Positions 10,880 through 22,910 of a stretch of DNA of 64,000 nt are shown here, piece by piece. Source of the stretch: Mycosarcoma maydis (taxonomy: Eukaryota; Basidiomycota; Ustilaginomycetes; Ustilaginales); assembly GCF_000328475.2 (NCBI RefSeq), contig NC_026482.1, positions 1,329,420 to 1,393,419 of the forward strand. Reading direction: 5' to 3'. Under the pieces are notes generated by a model, which saw only the letters and a program-made list of their open reading frames with translations, was not told the DNA's origin and ran no database searches. The translations under genes and the position numbers were made by a program. Every line of letters begins with the position of its first letter. Position 1 is the stretch's first letter.

Positions 10880-12127
10880 ATGAGCGACCTCTTGGACTCG
10901 TTGGATCGACTTCCTAAGATTCGCCAGTTCGATGCTTTTCCTAAGACACAGTCGATCTATACACAACGCTCGTCCAAGGGCGGTCTGCTCACCATCATTG
11001 CCACTGTGACACTTTTGGCACTGCTGTGGACCGAACTCTCCTCATATCTCTATGGTGAACGTGGCTACTCCTTCTCCGTGGATAGCCGACTGCAGTCAAC
11101 GATGCAGATCAACATGGACATGACTGTAGCGATGAAATGTCACTACCTCACCATCGATGTTCGTGATGCGGTTGGCGATCGCTTGCACGTCTCGGATTCC
11201 GAGTTCACCAAGGACGGCACGACGTTCGAAATCGGTCATGCGGATCGACTGGATGCCTTGCCAATGCAAGAGGTCTCGGTGCAAAAGACAATCAACCAAG
11301 CCAGACGAAAACCAGTCTACCGTAAAAAGCCTCGCAACAAAAAGTTCAGCCGACAAGTGGCCTTCCAAAAGACGGCTCACATCGTACCCGACGGACCTGC
11401 TTGCAGGATCTACGGAAGTATGGAGGTTAAGAGGGTCACCGGCAACCTACATATCACTACGCTTGGACATGGATACTTGAGCGTGGAACATACGGACCAT
11501 AAGCTGATGAATCTGTCCCACGTGATCCACGAGTTCAGCTTCGGTCCCTACTTTCCGGAAATTTCTCAGCCGCTGGATTCATCCGTAGAAACGACGGAAA
11601 AGCATTTCACCGTATTTCAATACTTTGTTTCGGCGGTACCGACGTTGTTCATCGATGCAAGGGGCAGGAAGTTGCATACGCATCAGTACAGCGTCACCGA
11701 CTACACGAGGCAGATCGAACATGGGAAAGGTGTACCGGGCATCTTCATCAAGTACGACATCGAACCACTCCAGATGACAATCAGACAGAGGTCGACGAGC
11801 TTGTTTCAGTTCTTGGTGAGGTTGGCGGGCGTGCTGGGAGGTGTATGGGTATGCGTAGGCTACGCTTTCCGAGTGACGAATCGGGTAGCGAATTTTGCGA
11901 CCAACGTGGGCGGGGGCGAGAGGGATACTCCGGAAGCATATGCGGCGAGCTACGGATATCAAAGACCTGGCATTGAGAAGTCGGATAGCTGGCTGGGCAA
12001 AGATGACGCTGTCAATAAGCTCAAAAATAAGTGGGCTGGGTTCAGCGGTGGCATGGGAACGAGTGGCCATCGAAAAGTCGACAGCATTCAGCAAAGGATC
12101 ATGTCGGAAGAAGGCAGGGCCTTCTGA
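10880..12127 (+). CDS. ERV41: ER-Golgi cargo receptor, Erv41/ERGIC2 family
   Basis: The product is 415 residues. It starts with RQFDAFPKTQ, a signature of the Erv41/Erv46 family, followed by a membrane segment at about residues 34-52. A large lumenal domain carries the family motifs DMTVAMKCHY, ACRIYGSMEVKRVTGNLHIT and VIHEFSFGPYFPEI. A second membrane segment lies near residues 308-332 (RLAGVLGGVWVCVG). The motif VTGNLHIT together with the lack of an Erv46-type cysteine cluster favours Erv41/ERGIC2 over Erv46/ERGIC3. Erv41 pairs with Erv46 in COPII vesicles and retrieves ER residents that escape. The first in-frame ATG is at 10880. The gene converges on the AC40 gene with a gap of about 180 bp. 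Confidence 0.88.
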   Translation: MSDLLDSLDRLPKIRQFDAFPKTQSIYTQRSSKGGLLTIIATVTLLALLWTELSSYLYGERGYSFSVDSRLQSTMQINMDMTVAMKCHYLTIDVRDAVGDRLHVSDSEFTKDGTTFEIGHADRLDALPMQEVSVQKTINQARRKPVYRKKPRNKKFSRQVAFQKTAHIVPDGPACRIYGSMEVKRVTGNLHITTLGHGYLSVEHTDHKLMNLSHVIHEFSFGPYFPEISQPLDSSVETTEKHFTVFQYFVSAVPTLFIDARGRKLHTHQYSVTDYTRQIEHGKGVPGIFIKYDIEPLQMTIRQRSTSLFQFLVRLAGVLGGVWVCVGYAFRVTNRVANFATNVGGGERDTPEAYAASYGYQRPGIEKSDSWLGKDDAVNKLKNKWAGFSGGMGTSGHRKVDSIQQRIMSEEGRAF

Positions 12128-12311
12128 GATAGATATATCCTTACACAGAACCATAAGTAATGCATCGCGATGATCCTACATCAGTCAAAACTTCGCATGT
12201 CTGATGCGGACGACCCTTGAGCGTAGAAAACAAGACACGACACGGGCGAAATCTGACCAAAGAGTGAAATACATTGCGAAAAGGGACACCGTTGCTCTAG
12301 CGTGACGCGAA

Positions 12312-13505
12312 TCAAGCAGCCATGGCCGTGTCGAGTCCTCTTGTCTCGAGGTGATCCAAGCTCTTTCTCAAAGTGGCGATCTTACTCCGCAAGGTTCTGA
12401 TAGCTTCTGGCAGCAGCTTCTCCGGTGGAATGATGCCCGTGCTCTCCAAATCGAACAAAAAGTGATCTCTGACCCTGCCGAGCTTGACCTTATCTTCGAA
12501 TTCGTGATGCCTAAACACTTCTCTGGAGATTGTATCCTTTCGTGCATCTTGGACGAAAACGGAGCGGGTTTTACCAGAACCTTGAACGCCAATAACGCCT
12601 GGTGGGAAGCATGAGACGAATTTGTCAATTGATTCGTCAGGAATGGGTTGGAGCAGCTGAATGTGTGGCAAGAGGCGGTAGGTGGCAGTTGCGACGGGGG
12701 AGAACTTTGCATGATCTTTGCCGATTCCCTTTTCGCAGTGAAGTTCGAGATCGAGCTCCTGACCAGGTCGAAGTTTGGCGATGAGGATCTTGTCCTGGAC
12801 GGGACGAGGTGGGGAATCGGCAAAATCTTTTTCTTGGCCTCCCTTGGCATCCCATCGCAGTTGCTCCGAGTAGACGTTGTGACCGATGTAGAGCTTATCC
12901 GGATCGGTTTCTCCGCGTGCTGCTGATCGGTTGCGCTCGCATTTTGCCTTGAGATGGAATACCACCGTATTGCTGTCATCAGCTTCGTCACCGGGCATGC
13001 GCATCGCTACCTTGTCTGGATTGATAGCGAGTGGTACGAGACCGAGACGGTGCGAAAGCACTTCATCTTGAATGATGGACGTGTTGTTCCAGATGTAAAC
13101 GTGCTCGATGGCGACTGTAGGCACCTCGGCCATCAACACTCTACGCACAGCGTTGGCGATGGACGCATCGACGCCTATGAGGTCAAATTCGCATGAGGCG
13201 TCAGAGAGGCGGGTGACGATGACTTTGAGATTTTGGTTGGCAGCTGCGAGGGAGAAAGCATTGTTCTCGCCTGGATAGTGTAGAGGGAAATCGGTGTTGG
13301 CGACCGAGCCGACACGTTCTGGCAAGATCTCAACGAGTCGACGCTGATCGACTGCTACAGAGGTCTTTGAGTCCTGTATGATGCTAGAAGCAATAGGGTC
13401 GTTGGCGATGCTACCGCTGGGGTGCGAGCTAGAGGGCTCATCGACGTCCATTGGCTGTTCGACAGCAGCCGTCTTGGATGATCTTTTTGAGCCTTTCGGT
13501 GGCAT
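12312..13505 (-). CDS. RPC40: RNA polymerase I and III subunit AC40 (RPAC1)
   Basis: The intronless frame encodes 397 residues. After an approximately 90-residue variable N-terminus rich in S, the RPB3/RpoA-type dimerisation fold begins. Motifs seen are SIANAVRRVLMAEVPTVAIE, VYIWNNTSIIQDEVLSHRLG and LVPLAINPD, which match the alpha-like motif of AC40 subunits. AC40 pairs with AC19 to form the platform for assembly of RNA polymerases I and III in the nucleus. The protein is about 50 residues longer than yeast Rpc40, all of it at the N-terminus. The start ATG is the only one preceding the conserved region that is not internal to it. Confidence 0.93.
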   Translation of the reverse strand: MPPKGSKRSSKTAAVEQPMDVDEPSSSHPSGSIANDPIASSIIQDSKTSVAVDQRRLVEILPERVGSVANTDFPLHYPGENNAFSLAAANQNLKVIVTRLSDASCEFDLIGVDASIANAVRRVLMAEVPTVAIEHVYIWNNTSIIQDEVLSHRLGLVPLAINPDKVAMRMPGDEADDSNTVVFHLKAKCERNRSAARGETDPDKLYIGHNVYSEQLRWDAKGGQEKDFADSPPRPVQDKILIAKLRPGQELDLELHCEKGIGKDHAKFSPVATATYRLLPHIQLLQPIPDESIDKFVSCFPPGVIGVQGSGKTRSVFVQDARKDTISREVFRHHEFEDKVKLGRVRDHFLFDLESTGIIPPEKLLPEAIRTLRSKIATLRKSLDHLETRGLDTAMAA

Positions 13506-13934
13506 TTTGTGAGCTGAGACTCGGATTCGAACCTCGTAATGGTGGTGAGACTCCTTGTGTCTGGCAGAGGATGATCACGATTGTGATAGTGTAATAGGTG
13601 TTATACGAGGATGGTAAGAGTCAAGACGAGGGCGAGCTTCATGATGAAAGAGGCACGAAGTGAACACCAAGATATTCGAACAGCCTTCTGCGACTCCACT
13701 TGAACTGAATCGAAAAATTTCGGCAGAAACCCAGCGCAAAACGCACTTCCTTTTCCAAACAGATGGATCTGAGTTTTTTTGTTGTATTTTTTCTTTCTTC
13801 TTGCACTCGTCTCAGAGTTCCGACTTCCTTGGTTGCCGAGCTTCGTGCTTCACGCTTGTGGCTTCGATGTTTGGTGTTTGTTTTGTGAGCAACTAAATAG
13901 ACGGTCTAACAGATTCGAGTATCACGTGTCACGT

Positions 13935-13955
13935 TTCGTGATTCGTGATTCGTGA
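13935..13955. repeat. Tandem heptamer array, 3 x TTCGTGA
   Basis: Three perfect copies of TTCGTGA, followed by a partial fourth (TTC). They belong to the dispersed heptamer family of the window and lie about 430 bp upstream of the RPC40 start codon. Confidence 0.95.
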
Positions 13956-14995
13956 TTCTATCGTGTATGCTTTGCGAGGTTCGAACACGACGAGCTCGAC
14001 GGTCTGTGCACCTTCACAGAAGTGGCATAAAACTGCTAAATACTACGCTCCGGCGAATGGTGTTGAAGGAAGCACAGGTCGGTCTACAAGCTGGAGGTAA
14101 GCAGATCTGGCTCCACCGGGCGATAGAGCCTGCGACTGCGGGATTGTCCTCGATCTAAGTTATTTCGATAGCGCATGTCCTCAGATGCTTCTTGTTTCTC
14201 TTTGATCATGTTGCCAGTTTGAGTATAACTTATATCTGTTAAGAATAGTTAAGCAGACCGGTACTCCCGACAACGTCTGCTCCCAATTTGCTTAAGACTA
14301 GTCGTGAGCTAACTTATGAGAAATACATGTCTGCACGCACCCTGACTCACGAATCCACGAATTACGAATCCCGCGTTTGCGTGCAGTTAGTTGTCTACAT
14401 TTTTCCGGCGCTTCAAACTACTCAAACCGCTTGTAAGTGTTCCATGTGGTGGCGAGAAGCTTTCATCTACCAGCGATTGATTAATGCGTTGTTGTTCCTA
14501 CCAGAGAAGCCTTTCTGGATACTAGAAACAACAACGTGGGCACACGAACGTACTGAAGCGAGCTTACTCGTGACTGTAGCGGAGCCATATCGTGTCTTTA
14601 AGCCGAGGTACGACTACTACGCTTGTCACTCACAACTGCTCTGTCCATTTGCACGTCTTTCCCATGATGACCTTCTTTGTCTCTCTTGCAACCCGCTCTG
14701 GTGCCTTGAGCGGTCTCTCAAATTTATGTACAGTATAATCGTGAACGCAACCGAGGAAGTTGGTGATTCATGCTCTTCGACGAAGCTTGCTTCTTTTCCC
14801 CATCTTCTCGCTCATTTTCCGTGCGAGCGTAGGCTTCCTCGATCGAGTGTGATACGTGATTCACGATTCGTGATTCCCTCGCCACGGGATATCGCGTTGC
14901 CTCAGTATTCCCACTCGTGACTGATCGTGACTGTATTTGTCGCCTAACCAACAATCACGAATCTCTCCCACTTGCACGTTGAACTGCGGTCACTC

Positions 14996-15007
14996 AGGGT
15001 TAGGGTT
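14996..15007. repeat. Telomere-type word AGGGTTAGGGTT
   Basis: Two units of TTAGGG-type sequence inside a spacer. Such words can be binding sites for Tbf1/TRF-like Myb proteins or small interstitial telomere relics. Nothing here decides between these. Confidence 0.6.
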
Positions 15008-15541
15008 CGTCGCTCCGATCTTGCCGTTCTATCTGCTTCTCGGTGTGCCGACAACTGTGGCGTTCAGAGAGCGGCCTCCTTCCATCGGGTTTTTCCGAAA
15101 ACGCCAAGCTCTTAACCTGCACGATCGTCGAAAGCCACGACCGAGCATGGCAACAATCCGACGGCCTCGATCTCTTTCACACGGTCACAATCTACGTTGA
15201 CACTCGCCAACATCCCTGACTCAGCCAACGACACCTTCTGACTGTCTTTCACGAGTTCCAAGAGGGTTTTGAGTGACTTGCACCGTCATCCACCGTTGCT
15301 CTCTCTTTCTCTCTCTCTTCGTCATCTGTCCACTTGGGCGCCTCTCGATTATCATTTGGCTCTTCGCCTGAGCTGCTGCGTAGTCCCACTTTCAAAGGCC
15401 TTGCGTCACACGAACTGTTGAACTGAGCAGTCGAGGCGGACCTTGTGCCGAGCCCTATCGACGTATATCAAGGTCTCGACTTCTGAAACACCTCTCATCG
15501 AATCTCATCCCTTCAATCACAATCGACTTGATCTACCGAAC

Positions 15542-17447
15542 ATGACACCGATAACTACTCCTTCTTCGACCGACGTCCGCAAGCGCCCCAAGGCCAACTC
15601 GCACTCGCTCATCGTTCCAGGCAATGTCGACAGGCATGCCGCACTCTGCGAGCAGCTGCGCAACAGGCAGATCACCGACCTTGTCGATGTTTCTGGCAGC
15701 GGCACAGGCACAAGAGGCTGGATTTGGGGTACCATCACAGACATTTTCTATTACCTCTTCGTATGGATACCACGAACCTGGTGGTACACTCTGACCAGTC
15801 TGCCCCAGCTTGTGCTTGACCCCATCGGCCTTGGCTCAGCTCTGGCCTTTGCCTTTGTCACCACATTCGCGCTGTTCGGCAGCTTGGTTGTCAGGTACGT
15901 GTGCCCCATATCCCGATCCGACGCTCGCTTCTCTTCGACCTGGACTTCAAAGTCGCTTGCACACGGCAACTGACGAGCAGAATTCTTGACACACGTGCTG
16001 ATATTGTGTTTGACAGTGCTATCTGGCGTTTGCCCTTTGTACAATCCTACTGGCAACCCATCTCAGACCGCAAGGACATCAGTCTCGGTAATCTTGGTGA
16101 GCTTGCTCGTGTTGCATAAGCACGAATTTCTTGGACAGCAGACTGACGTTTCAACTTGCTTCTGTACATTCAGCATACCCTCTTATCTTCGAGTTTGACG
16201 CCAACCCACAGAACAAGCAGATCCGCGATGCCGCCTTTAAGGTCATGTCGGACCCTATGCAAGCTGACGCTAAACCTTCGACGGATCAGGAGCGCAATTT
16301 TGACCTCGAGATTTCGAAGCTCCTGATGATGCTCTCTGCACTTGTGTACGAGCGCAAGGTGGGCGCGTATCACAAGGCCGCCCTCTTGGCTCAGCAGGGC
16401 AAAAAATTGAACAAGCAATTCATGTGCGACGACAAAGTGCTCACTGACGCCGGAATCGACATTGGCCAAAAAGTTGACTTTGCAGACAGCAAGATCAAGC
16501 GAGTTGCTAGGGAATGGGGGCTCAACTATGCTAGTGTTTCTGAGCTTGCCACCAACACATCGCCGCTATGCGGAGCTTTTTGGCACCCCTACCACAACTT
16601 TATCATTCTTGCGTTCAAGGGTACTGATCCGGTCGAGTTCAAAGAGTGGGCCGTCGACCTTACCTTCAACTACACGGACGGTCGTGGCTGGTTGCCCGGC
16701 TTCACCAAGGTTCATGCCGGCTTCTACAAGCAGATCTTCCCGCAAGACCTCAATCATGCCACAGGCGCATTTCCGTACAGCCAGATCCGCAATGCGGTCA
16801 GCAAGATTGCCAGCGAGATTCGCGCAACGTCTGACAGCGACCACGTAAACCTGTACGTGACCGGGCACAGTCTCGGAGCCGGGCTTGCCAGCTTGTTCTA
16901 TACGCGTGCAATTTCTTCGCCCAAGGACTTTGGCCAGACGGAGGACGGCGCCAATCAGGTCTTTGTGCGCGACGCATACTGCTTTGGCACGCCCATTGTT
17001 GGCGACCCTGACTGCATATCGGCCTTCAACCAGGCTTGTCATGAACGCGACCTCGACTTTCCGCACGCATTGTGGCGAGTTACCAATCGTCGCGACGCTG
17101 TGGCCACCATGCTTCCTGACGCTGGTGACAACAACACGCTAGTCCACATCAGTCCTCTCAGCCAGCTCCACTTTGCCCACATTGGCCAGGAGATCCAACT
17201 GGACAACGATGTCGGCAAGGTCTATACGGGCCCTGGCACTTCGCTGCCTGTCGGAACTCCGGTCAACATCATCACTCATCTGCATCAAGGGGGTGAAGGG
17301 CCCAAGGTGTCGCTTCCGCCCGTGTTCTCTTTGCTGGAATGGATCCCAGTGGTGCGTCGTCTAGTCGCTCACACGCCGTCGTCGTACTGGGACCGTCTCA
17401 CCAAGGTGCAAGCTGAAAACACGATCGAGTACGCTCGCAGTCACTGA
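15542..17447 (+). CDS. Class 3 lipase with N-terminal membrane segments, three exons
   Basis: Proposed exons are 15542-15894, 16017-16096 and 16174-17447, giving 568 residues in frame. The N-terminal region contains two hydrophobic stretches, one with FYYLFVWIPRTWWYT and one with ALAFAFVTTFALFGS, so the protein is probably membrane-anchored. The lipase fold shows IILAFKGTDP, the oxyanion region, then VHAGFYKQI and the nucleophile elbow GHSLGAG near residue 375. The later RDAVATMLPD and VHIS segments fit the Asp and region near the His. Class 3 lipases hydrolyse triacylglycerols or phospholipids. Both introns have a second usable in-frame splice site: acceptor after 15980 adds 12 residues, and donor after 16087 removes three. 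The choice given follows better branch-site spacing and the GTGAGC donor. The gene converges on the MFS gene. Confidence 0.82.
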
Positions 17448-17837
17448 TGGTACGCTTGTCGTTTCTGTCTACCGATCTTTGTCGCTGCCGGCTGCGTTTG
17501 TTTGTCATTTGTTGTTTCTGTCACGTTGTTCTTTGATCGCAGCTGACCCCGTCATCGTTTTTGTTTGCATTTCACTTGAATTTGGTCTCTTTGGTCTGAT
17601 GCAATCGCTCGAACGACGTTGAGCTTGAGTGTACAAGCGCTGAAGCTGAATGATGGACACGCGGTGTTTAGTGCTGGATGAAGCCGAAGCAATTGGTATC
17701 TTACGAGCTGACGATTTGATTTATTGATGACGACTCGAGATAACTATTCGAGAATGAACTTAGCATGAGATAACGTCAGTGCAAGATGGGGGTAACATGC
17801 TTGTGAGGAAATCATGAATTGGTTAGTGAGGGATTTT
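17448..17837. other. Convergent 3' spacer, lipase and MFS gene
   Basis: About 390 bp between two 3' ends. It is T-rich after the lipase stop codon and has no open frame with a recognisable product. It should hold both polyadenylation regions. Confidence 0.5.
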
Positions 17838-19763
17838 TTACTTCTTTTCGTTGGGGTTGTGCTTCTGGCTGGAGGCGCTTGCGGAAGGGTCGACGGCGTA
17901 CTTGGACATGGAACGCAGTTTAGGACCGAACTTGTAGAGTACAAAAGGAATAGGAGCCATGATGATGGAGATGGAGCCGATGAGAACGCAACCCCAAGCG
18001 ACGGGGAAAGCTTTAGGGCCGTTTGCCTGGAGGTTGTTGAACATGGCTCTGGCGACGAGTGGGAGTGCTGCGCCGATCGAGGCTCGAAAAAAGTCGTTTC
18101 CCGCATAGACACTAGCGATGGATTCCGGATAACAGTCACCCAGGTACGAGAGACCGGATTGAAAGAGCAGGAAAGTTCCGACCGCGAAAAACGAAGAGAG
18201 AATGATAGGCACGATCCAGTGGATGCTAGCGTTGGCTGTCCAACCAAAGCCAAACATGCAGATAGGGATAGCCCACGCCCCCAAGATGGCAGGTTCCAGC
18301 CACTTCTCCGGAGCCACCTTGCCACCGTTTCGATCGAACAGCGGTCCATACGAGTACTTGTGCCAGAGAACGAAGGGGATATAAGTCAAAATGGCTCCTA
18401 CAAAAATGCCCATGAATGCAAGACCGAGTTCGCCAGAGTTGAAGCCATACGTTTGCACAAAGACAATCGGAAAGGCTTCTAGCCAAATATAGAGGATTCC
18501 ATAGACCAGACCGATATGAAAGTTGATACCGAGGACGATAGGTTCCGTGAACGACAGCACGAAAGGTCGGACGAAGGTCATCATAGCGAGCTCCTTACTG
18601 GTCAAGTTGGCGGACATGATCTCGCCTTTGGTGCGCAAGTTTGGGTTTCCCGTTACCTTGCGTAGCCTCTTAGCTCGACGGTAGAGAATGTTGGCGCTTG
18701 ACGTCTCGGGAAGTGTCACGACGAGCACCACCAATGTGAAACCGGACAGCATGAGCAGCGGCCAGATGGTCCATCTCCAACCCTCGGCACCGAAACTCTG
18801 CGCGGCAAATCCACCAATTAAGGGACCCAACACTGGACCACACACGGCTGACAGACCCCACACTCCCAGTGCAAGCGGTCGATTGCGCGCCGAGTACAAA
18901 TCGCCAATACTCGCTCCACCCGTCGCCAGCGGAGGCGAGCCGAACAATCCTGCCAGGAAACGCAAGATCATGAATCCGGCAACGTTAGTCACCAGCGCCG
19001 TAGGCACTTGCAAGATGACAAAGATGAACAGCGTCAATAGATAAGGTAGCAAACGCCCGATAGCGGGGATCTCAGACGCTGCTGAGAAGCCGATCATCGG
19101 ACCCAGACCGTAGCCAAAGACGAAAAGCGACAAGCCCAAAGTGGCAGGCACCACGCCGATGCCGAACCACGAAGAAAAGAGCTCGACGCCAGGCGTGTAA
19201 ATCGCCGATCCCATGTACACTGAGACCGTAAGCAGACAAAGTAGAGCTGTGACGAAAGCTTTGCGTGGCATCCGCCAGTTCTGCGGATTATCTGGGTCCG
19301 ACTCGCCGTTCCAATCGACCAGGTAAGGGTCCGAGTCGTCTTCGAGCGAGTCAGGTGCTGTTTCAAGCTGCTCTTGATCGCTACCAGTCGAACGACGTTG
19401 TGAGTTCATCGAGCTCGACTCAACCATAGACGGCTTAGCAGGCTTTTCCGCAGTCGATGCAGCACCGTCACCGACATGTGTTGCCTCGGACGTTGCGGAC
19501 GACGGCGACCGAGCAGCCTGTGTGCATCCGCAAGTGTGGTTGCTCTGAGCGCGCTTGGTCTTAAATCCGGGCAGATACTCTTCGGGCGGCACAAAGTCAT
19601 CCCTTTCCTCTGGATACGGAATCAACTTGCCCTTAGACAGCCTGTTGACCAGAGAGCCCCAGAATGTGTCCTGGTACCATGGCAAGGCATATGGACGAGC
19701 ATGGTGCAGCTTTGGTCGATGCGTTGGTGAGTTGGCGTCGGATTGGTGGTGCAAGTTGTCCAT
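17838..19763 (-). CDS. MFS drug/polyamine transporter, DHA1-type
   Basis: The product is 641 residues with about 12 hydrophobic helices. A 165-residue hydrophilic N-terminus ends in DPYLVDWNGESDPDNPQNW, a typical lead-in to fungal DHA1 (Flu1/Tpo-type) transporters. The family motifs are visible: MGSAIYTPGVE after helix 1, GASIGDLYSARNRPLALG for the loop, and motif C as CGPVLGPLIGG. Proteins of this type are plasma membrane proton antiporters for drugs, polyamines or small metabolites; the substrate cannot be told. A helix-2/3 sequence LGLSLFVFGYGLGPMIG also fits. The open frame extends upstream to 19844 but begins with TTG, so the ATG at 19763 (MDNLHH) was chosen. No biosynthetic genes adjoin, so it is not obviously part of a cluster. 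Confidence 0.88.
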   Translation of the reverse strand: MDNLHHQSDANSPTHRPKLHHARPYALPWYQDTFWGSLVNRLSKGKLIPYPEERDDFVPPEEYLPGFKTKRAQSNHTCGCTQAARSPSSATSEATHVGDGAASTAEKPAKPSMVESSSMNSQRRSTGSDQEQLETAPDSLEDDSDPYLVDWNGESDPDNPQNWRMPRKAFVTALLCLLTVSVYMGSAIYTPGVELFSSWFGIGVVPATLGLSLFVFGYGLGPMIGFSAASEIPAIGRLLPYLLTLFIFVILQVPTALVTNVAGFMILRFLAGLFGSPPLATGGASIGDLYSARNRPLALGVWGLSAVCGPVLGPLIGGFAAQSFGAEGWRWTIWPLLMLSGFTLVVLVVTLPETSSANILYRRAKRLRKVTGNPNLRTKGEIMSANLTSKELAMMTFVRPFVLSFTEPIVLGINFHIGLVYGILYIWLEAFPIVFVQTYGFNSGELGLAFMGIFVGAILTYIPFVLWHKYSYGPLFDRNGGKVAPEKWLEPAILGAWAIPICMFGFGWTANASIHWIVPIILSSFFAVGTFLLFQSGLSYLGDCYPESIASVYAGNDFFRASIGAALPLVARAMFNNLQANGPKAFPVAWGCVLIGSISIIMAPIPFVLYKFGPKLRSMSKYAVDPSASASSQKHNPNEKK

Positions 19764-21489
19764 GATTCCGCGGTCGGTTGAATGGTCAACCACCAATGCG
19801 AATCTTAGGGCGGTATGGGGACAACTGTGGAGGTTGGGCAGCAATAGGTGTTCCGACAGCGACGTTGTGTGCTTTATACATACCGCAGGGTGTTCTAGGA
19901 CATGAATCAGCGATGCTTTTTCTGTTGCTTACGGAACAAAGCAGCAGTCACACACTGCGGCGCGTGCGACAGATGTCAACATGGGTACCATGTATCCCGC
20001 GGGCTGGGAACGCTACTCTGTCGTGTGTAACGTGCAAATTCTCCGATTGTCATCATGAATGAACGCCACGCAAAAGCACCAGATATGAACCACGAATGCT
20101 GACCGCGATTTGTAGAGTCAAGAGTTAGACGTCACCTCCCATGACGACTGTATGTGGTAAGCCTCCGCAATTTGACAGGTGCAAAACTCGAATTTGTGCA
20201 CAGATATGCGCCGCGGATCGCGGAGTATTTTTTCCTTCCCACAGCATGAACGCCATTCACATTCACGATTCACGATTCGTAATTCGCGAATGTGTTCGTT
20301 CAAGCAGCGCGGATGGACATCGGTCGCGAGTCAAATTCTGCTTGCCGCGCATTCATGAGTGGCTGAGATCTTGTCAACAACGCAAGAACGCAGCGGAGGT
20401 GACGCTGCACTTCTTCGTCCCAGCCGGAGGGCGGTTTGTTTTCCGCCGTCGGCTTTGTGGAATCTCGATGTGGAATCTACGGTTGTTGTGTACCACGGTG
20501 ATGAGACTTCTGAGCAAACGCCCTCGTCCCTGCCGGATGTGCTGGACACTCATTGTCGCGATCGAAATCCCGAGCATACATCGCTGCAAGGCGGCCGTGA
20601 CCTTGTCGGCTATACGAGCACCTGTTCGATAGCAAAGCGACAGCGAAGACGTGACAGCTTTTGGCTGTAATCAGCTCATCCAACATCAGGACTAAGACTG
20701 TCCACGTGCCCATCCTCTTCGCATCTCCGTCGAGCTATCTACGAGTAGACGTAGTAGGGTCACTCTTCTGTGCGCCGAAAGAGGTGCTAATAGTGCTTAC
20801 CGTGCTTCGGATCTGCAGCCGCTGCTGGATGGCATCACCGCTATCTGACTGATGACATGACCCCACGGCTCGCTCATCGTCCCGTACTAATTTGTGCCTC
20901 AATTTCCACCTCCTATTTTGGGCTTGTCGAAATTGATCCTGCAAGTCTATCCGCTGAAAGCGATCAAGATCCGTTTACGAACTCGAGCTGGACCACTTCA
21001 CACAATGTGAACAGATATCAAGGACACTCGCGTTGTAACAGCTGCGCTGCGAGTACGGGAGTTCGACCAGGCCAACCAGGAAAAAGAAAGTCTATCATGG
21101 TCAACAAATTTGCAGTTTCCTCTTGAAAATTATCCTCGCCATCACGAAGAAGAGCCTCTCTGTCTGACACAACGAGTAAAGAGGAACTATGTTCAATATT
21201 CGTGATTGTGAATTTGTCGTCATACACAAAACGTCGACGTCCATCGGATTTCAGCAGCCAAGTGCTTCCAGGCCGAAAGCTTAAAGTCGTGAAGCGCCAC
21301 TGCACACCAAACAAATCGATAAACACAAAATCGCATTGGATGTCAGTCGAATTCAAATGACTAGTGGAACAGCATTTTTGTCATTGCAGTAATGAGATCG
21401 ATTTGCAGGTGCAAGACGATACACAGCAAGGAAGCAGCAGTAGGAAGGGGGTAAGAAGCATGCCCTTCGCGGGCCGATACTTTACTTAC
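19764..21489. other. Spacer of 1.7 kb between the MFS gene and GAPDH
   Basis: No supported gene. Heptamer copies occur at about 20258-20290 as a run of direct and inverted units. Open frames at 20141-20632 (plus) and 21018-21356 (minus) read through such heptamers, and the second lacks an ATG, so both are regarded as chance. Confidence 0.55.

Positions 21490-22910
<1,421 letters not shown>

Larger units (their letters stand above)
13506..15541. other. Spacer of 2 kb with heptamers and a telomere-type word
   Basis: No gene could be supported. The interval has a three-unit TTCGTGA array at 13935-13955, an AGGGTTAGGGTT word at 14996-15007, and further single heptamers near 14350, 14870 and 14955. 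The long open frame at 14288-14920 lacks an initial ATG at its start and reads through heptamer copies. A C/T-rich tract at about 15290-15330 lies closer to the lipase gene and may be part of its promoter or leader. Confidence 0.5.

Noticed and set aside
13515..13545. Minus-strand GGTTCGAATCC-like tRNA T-loop word upstream of RPC40
   Set aside because: The flanking bases do not form a five-pair T stem and no acceptor, D or anticodon arm is present.
14288..14920. Plus-strand open frame of 210 codons
   Set aside because: It does not begin with ATG, reads through several heptamer copies of the spacer repeat, and shows no domain.
20141..20632. Plus-strand open frame of 163 codons
   Set aside because: It includes a run of direct and inverted heptamers and has composition like the spacers; no motif.
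21018..21356. Minus-strand open frame of 112 codons downstream of GAPDH
   Set aside because: It looks protein-like but begins with TTG, contains an ATTCGTGATT copy and has no joining exon; more likely chance or GAPDH 3' UTR.
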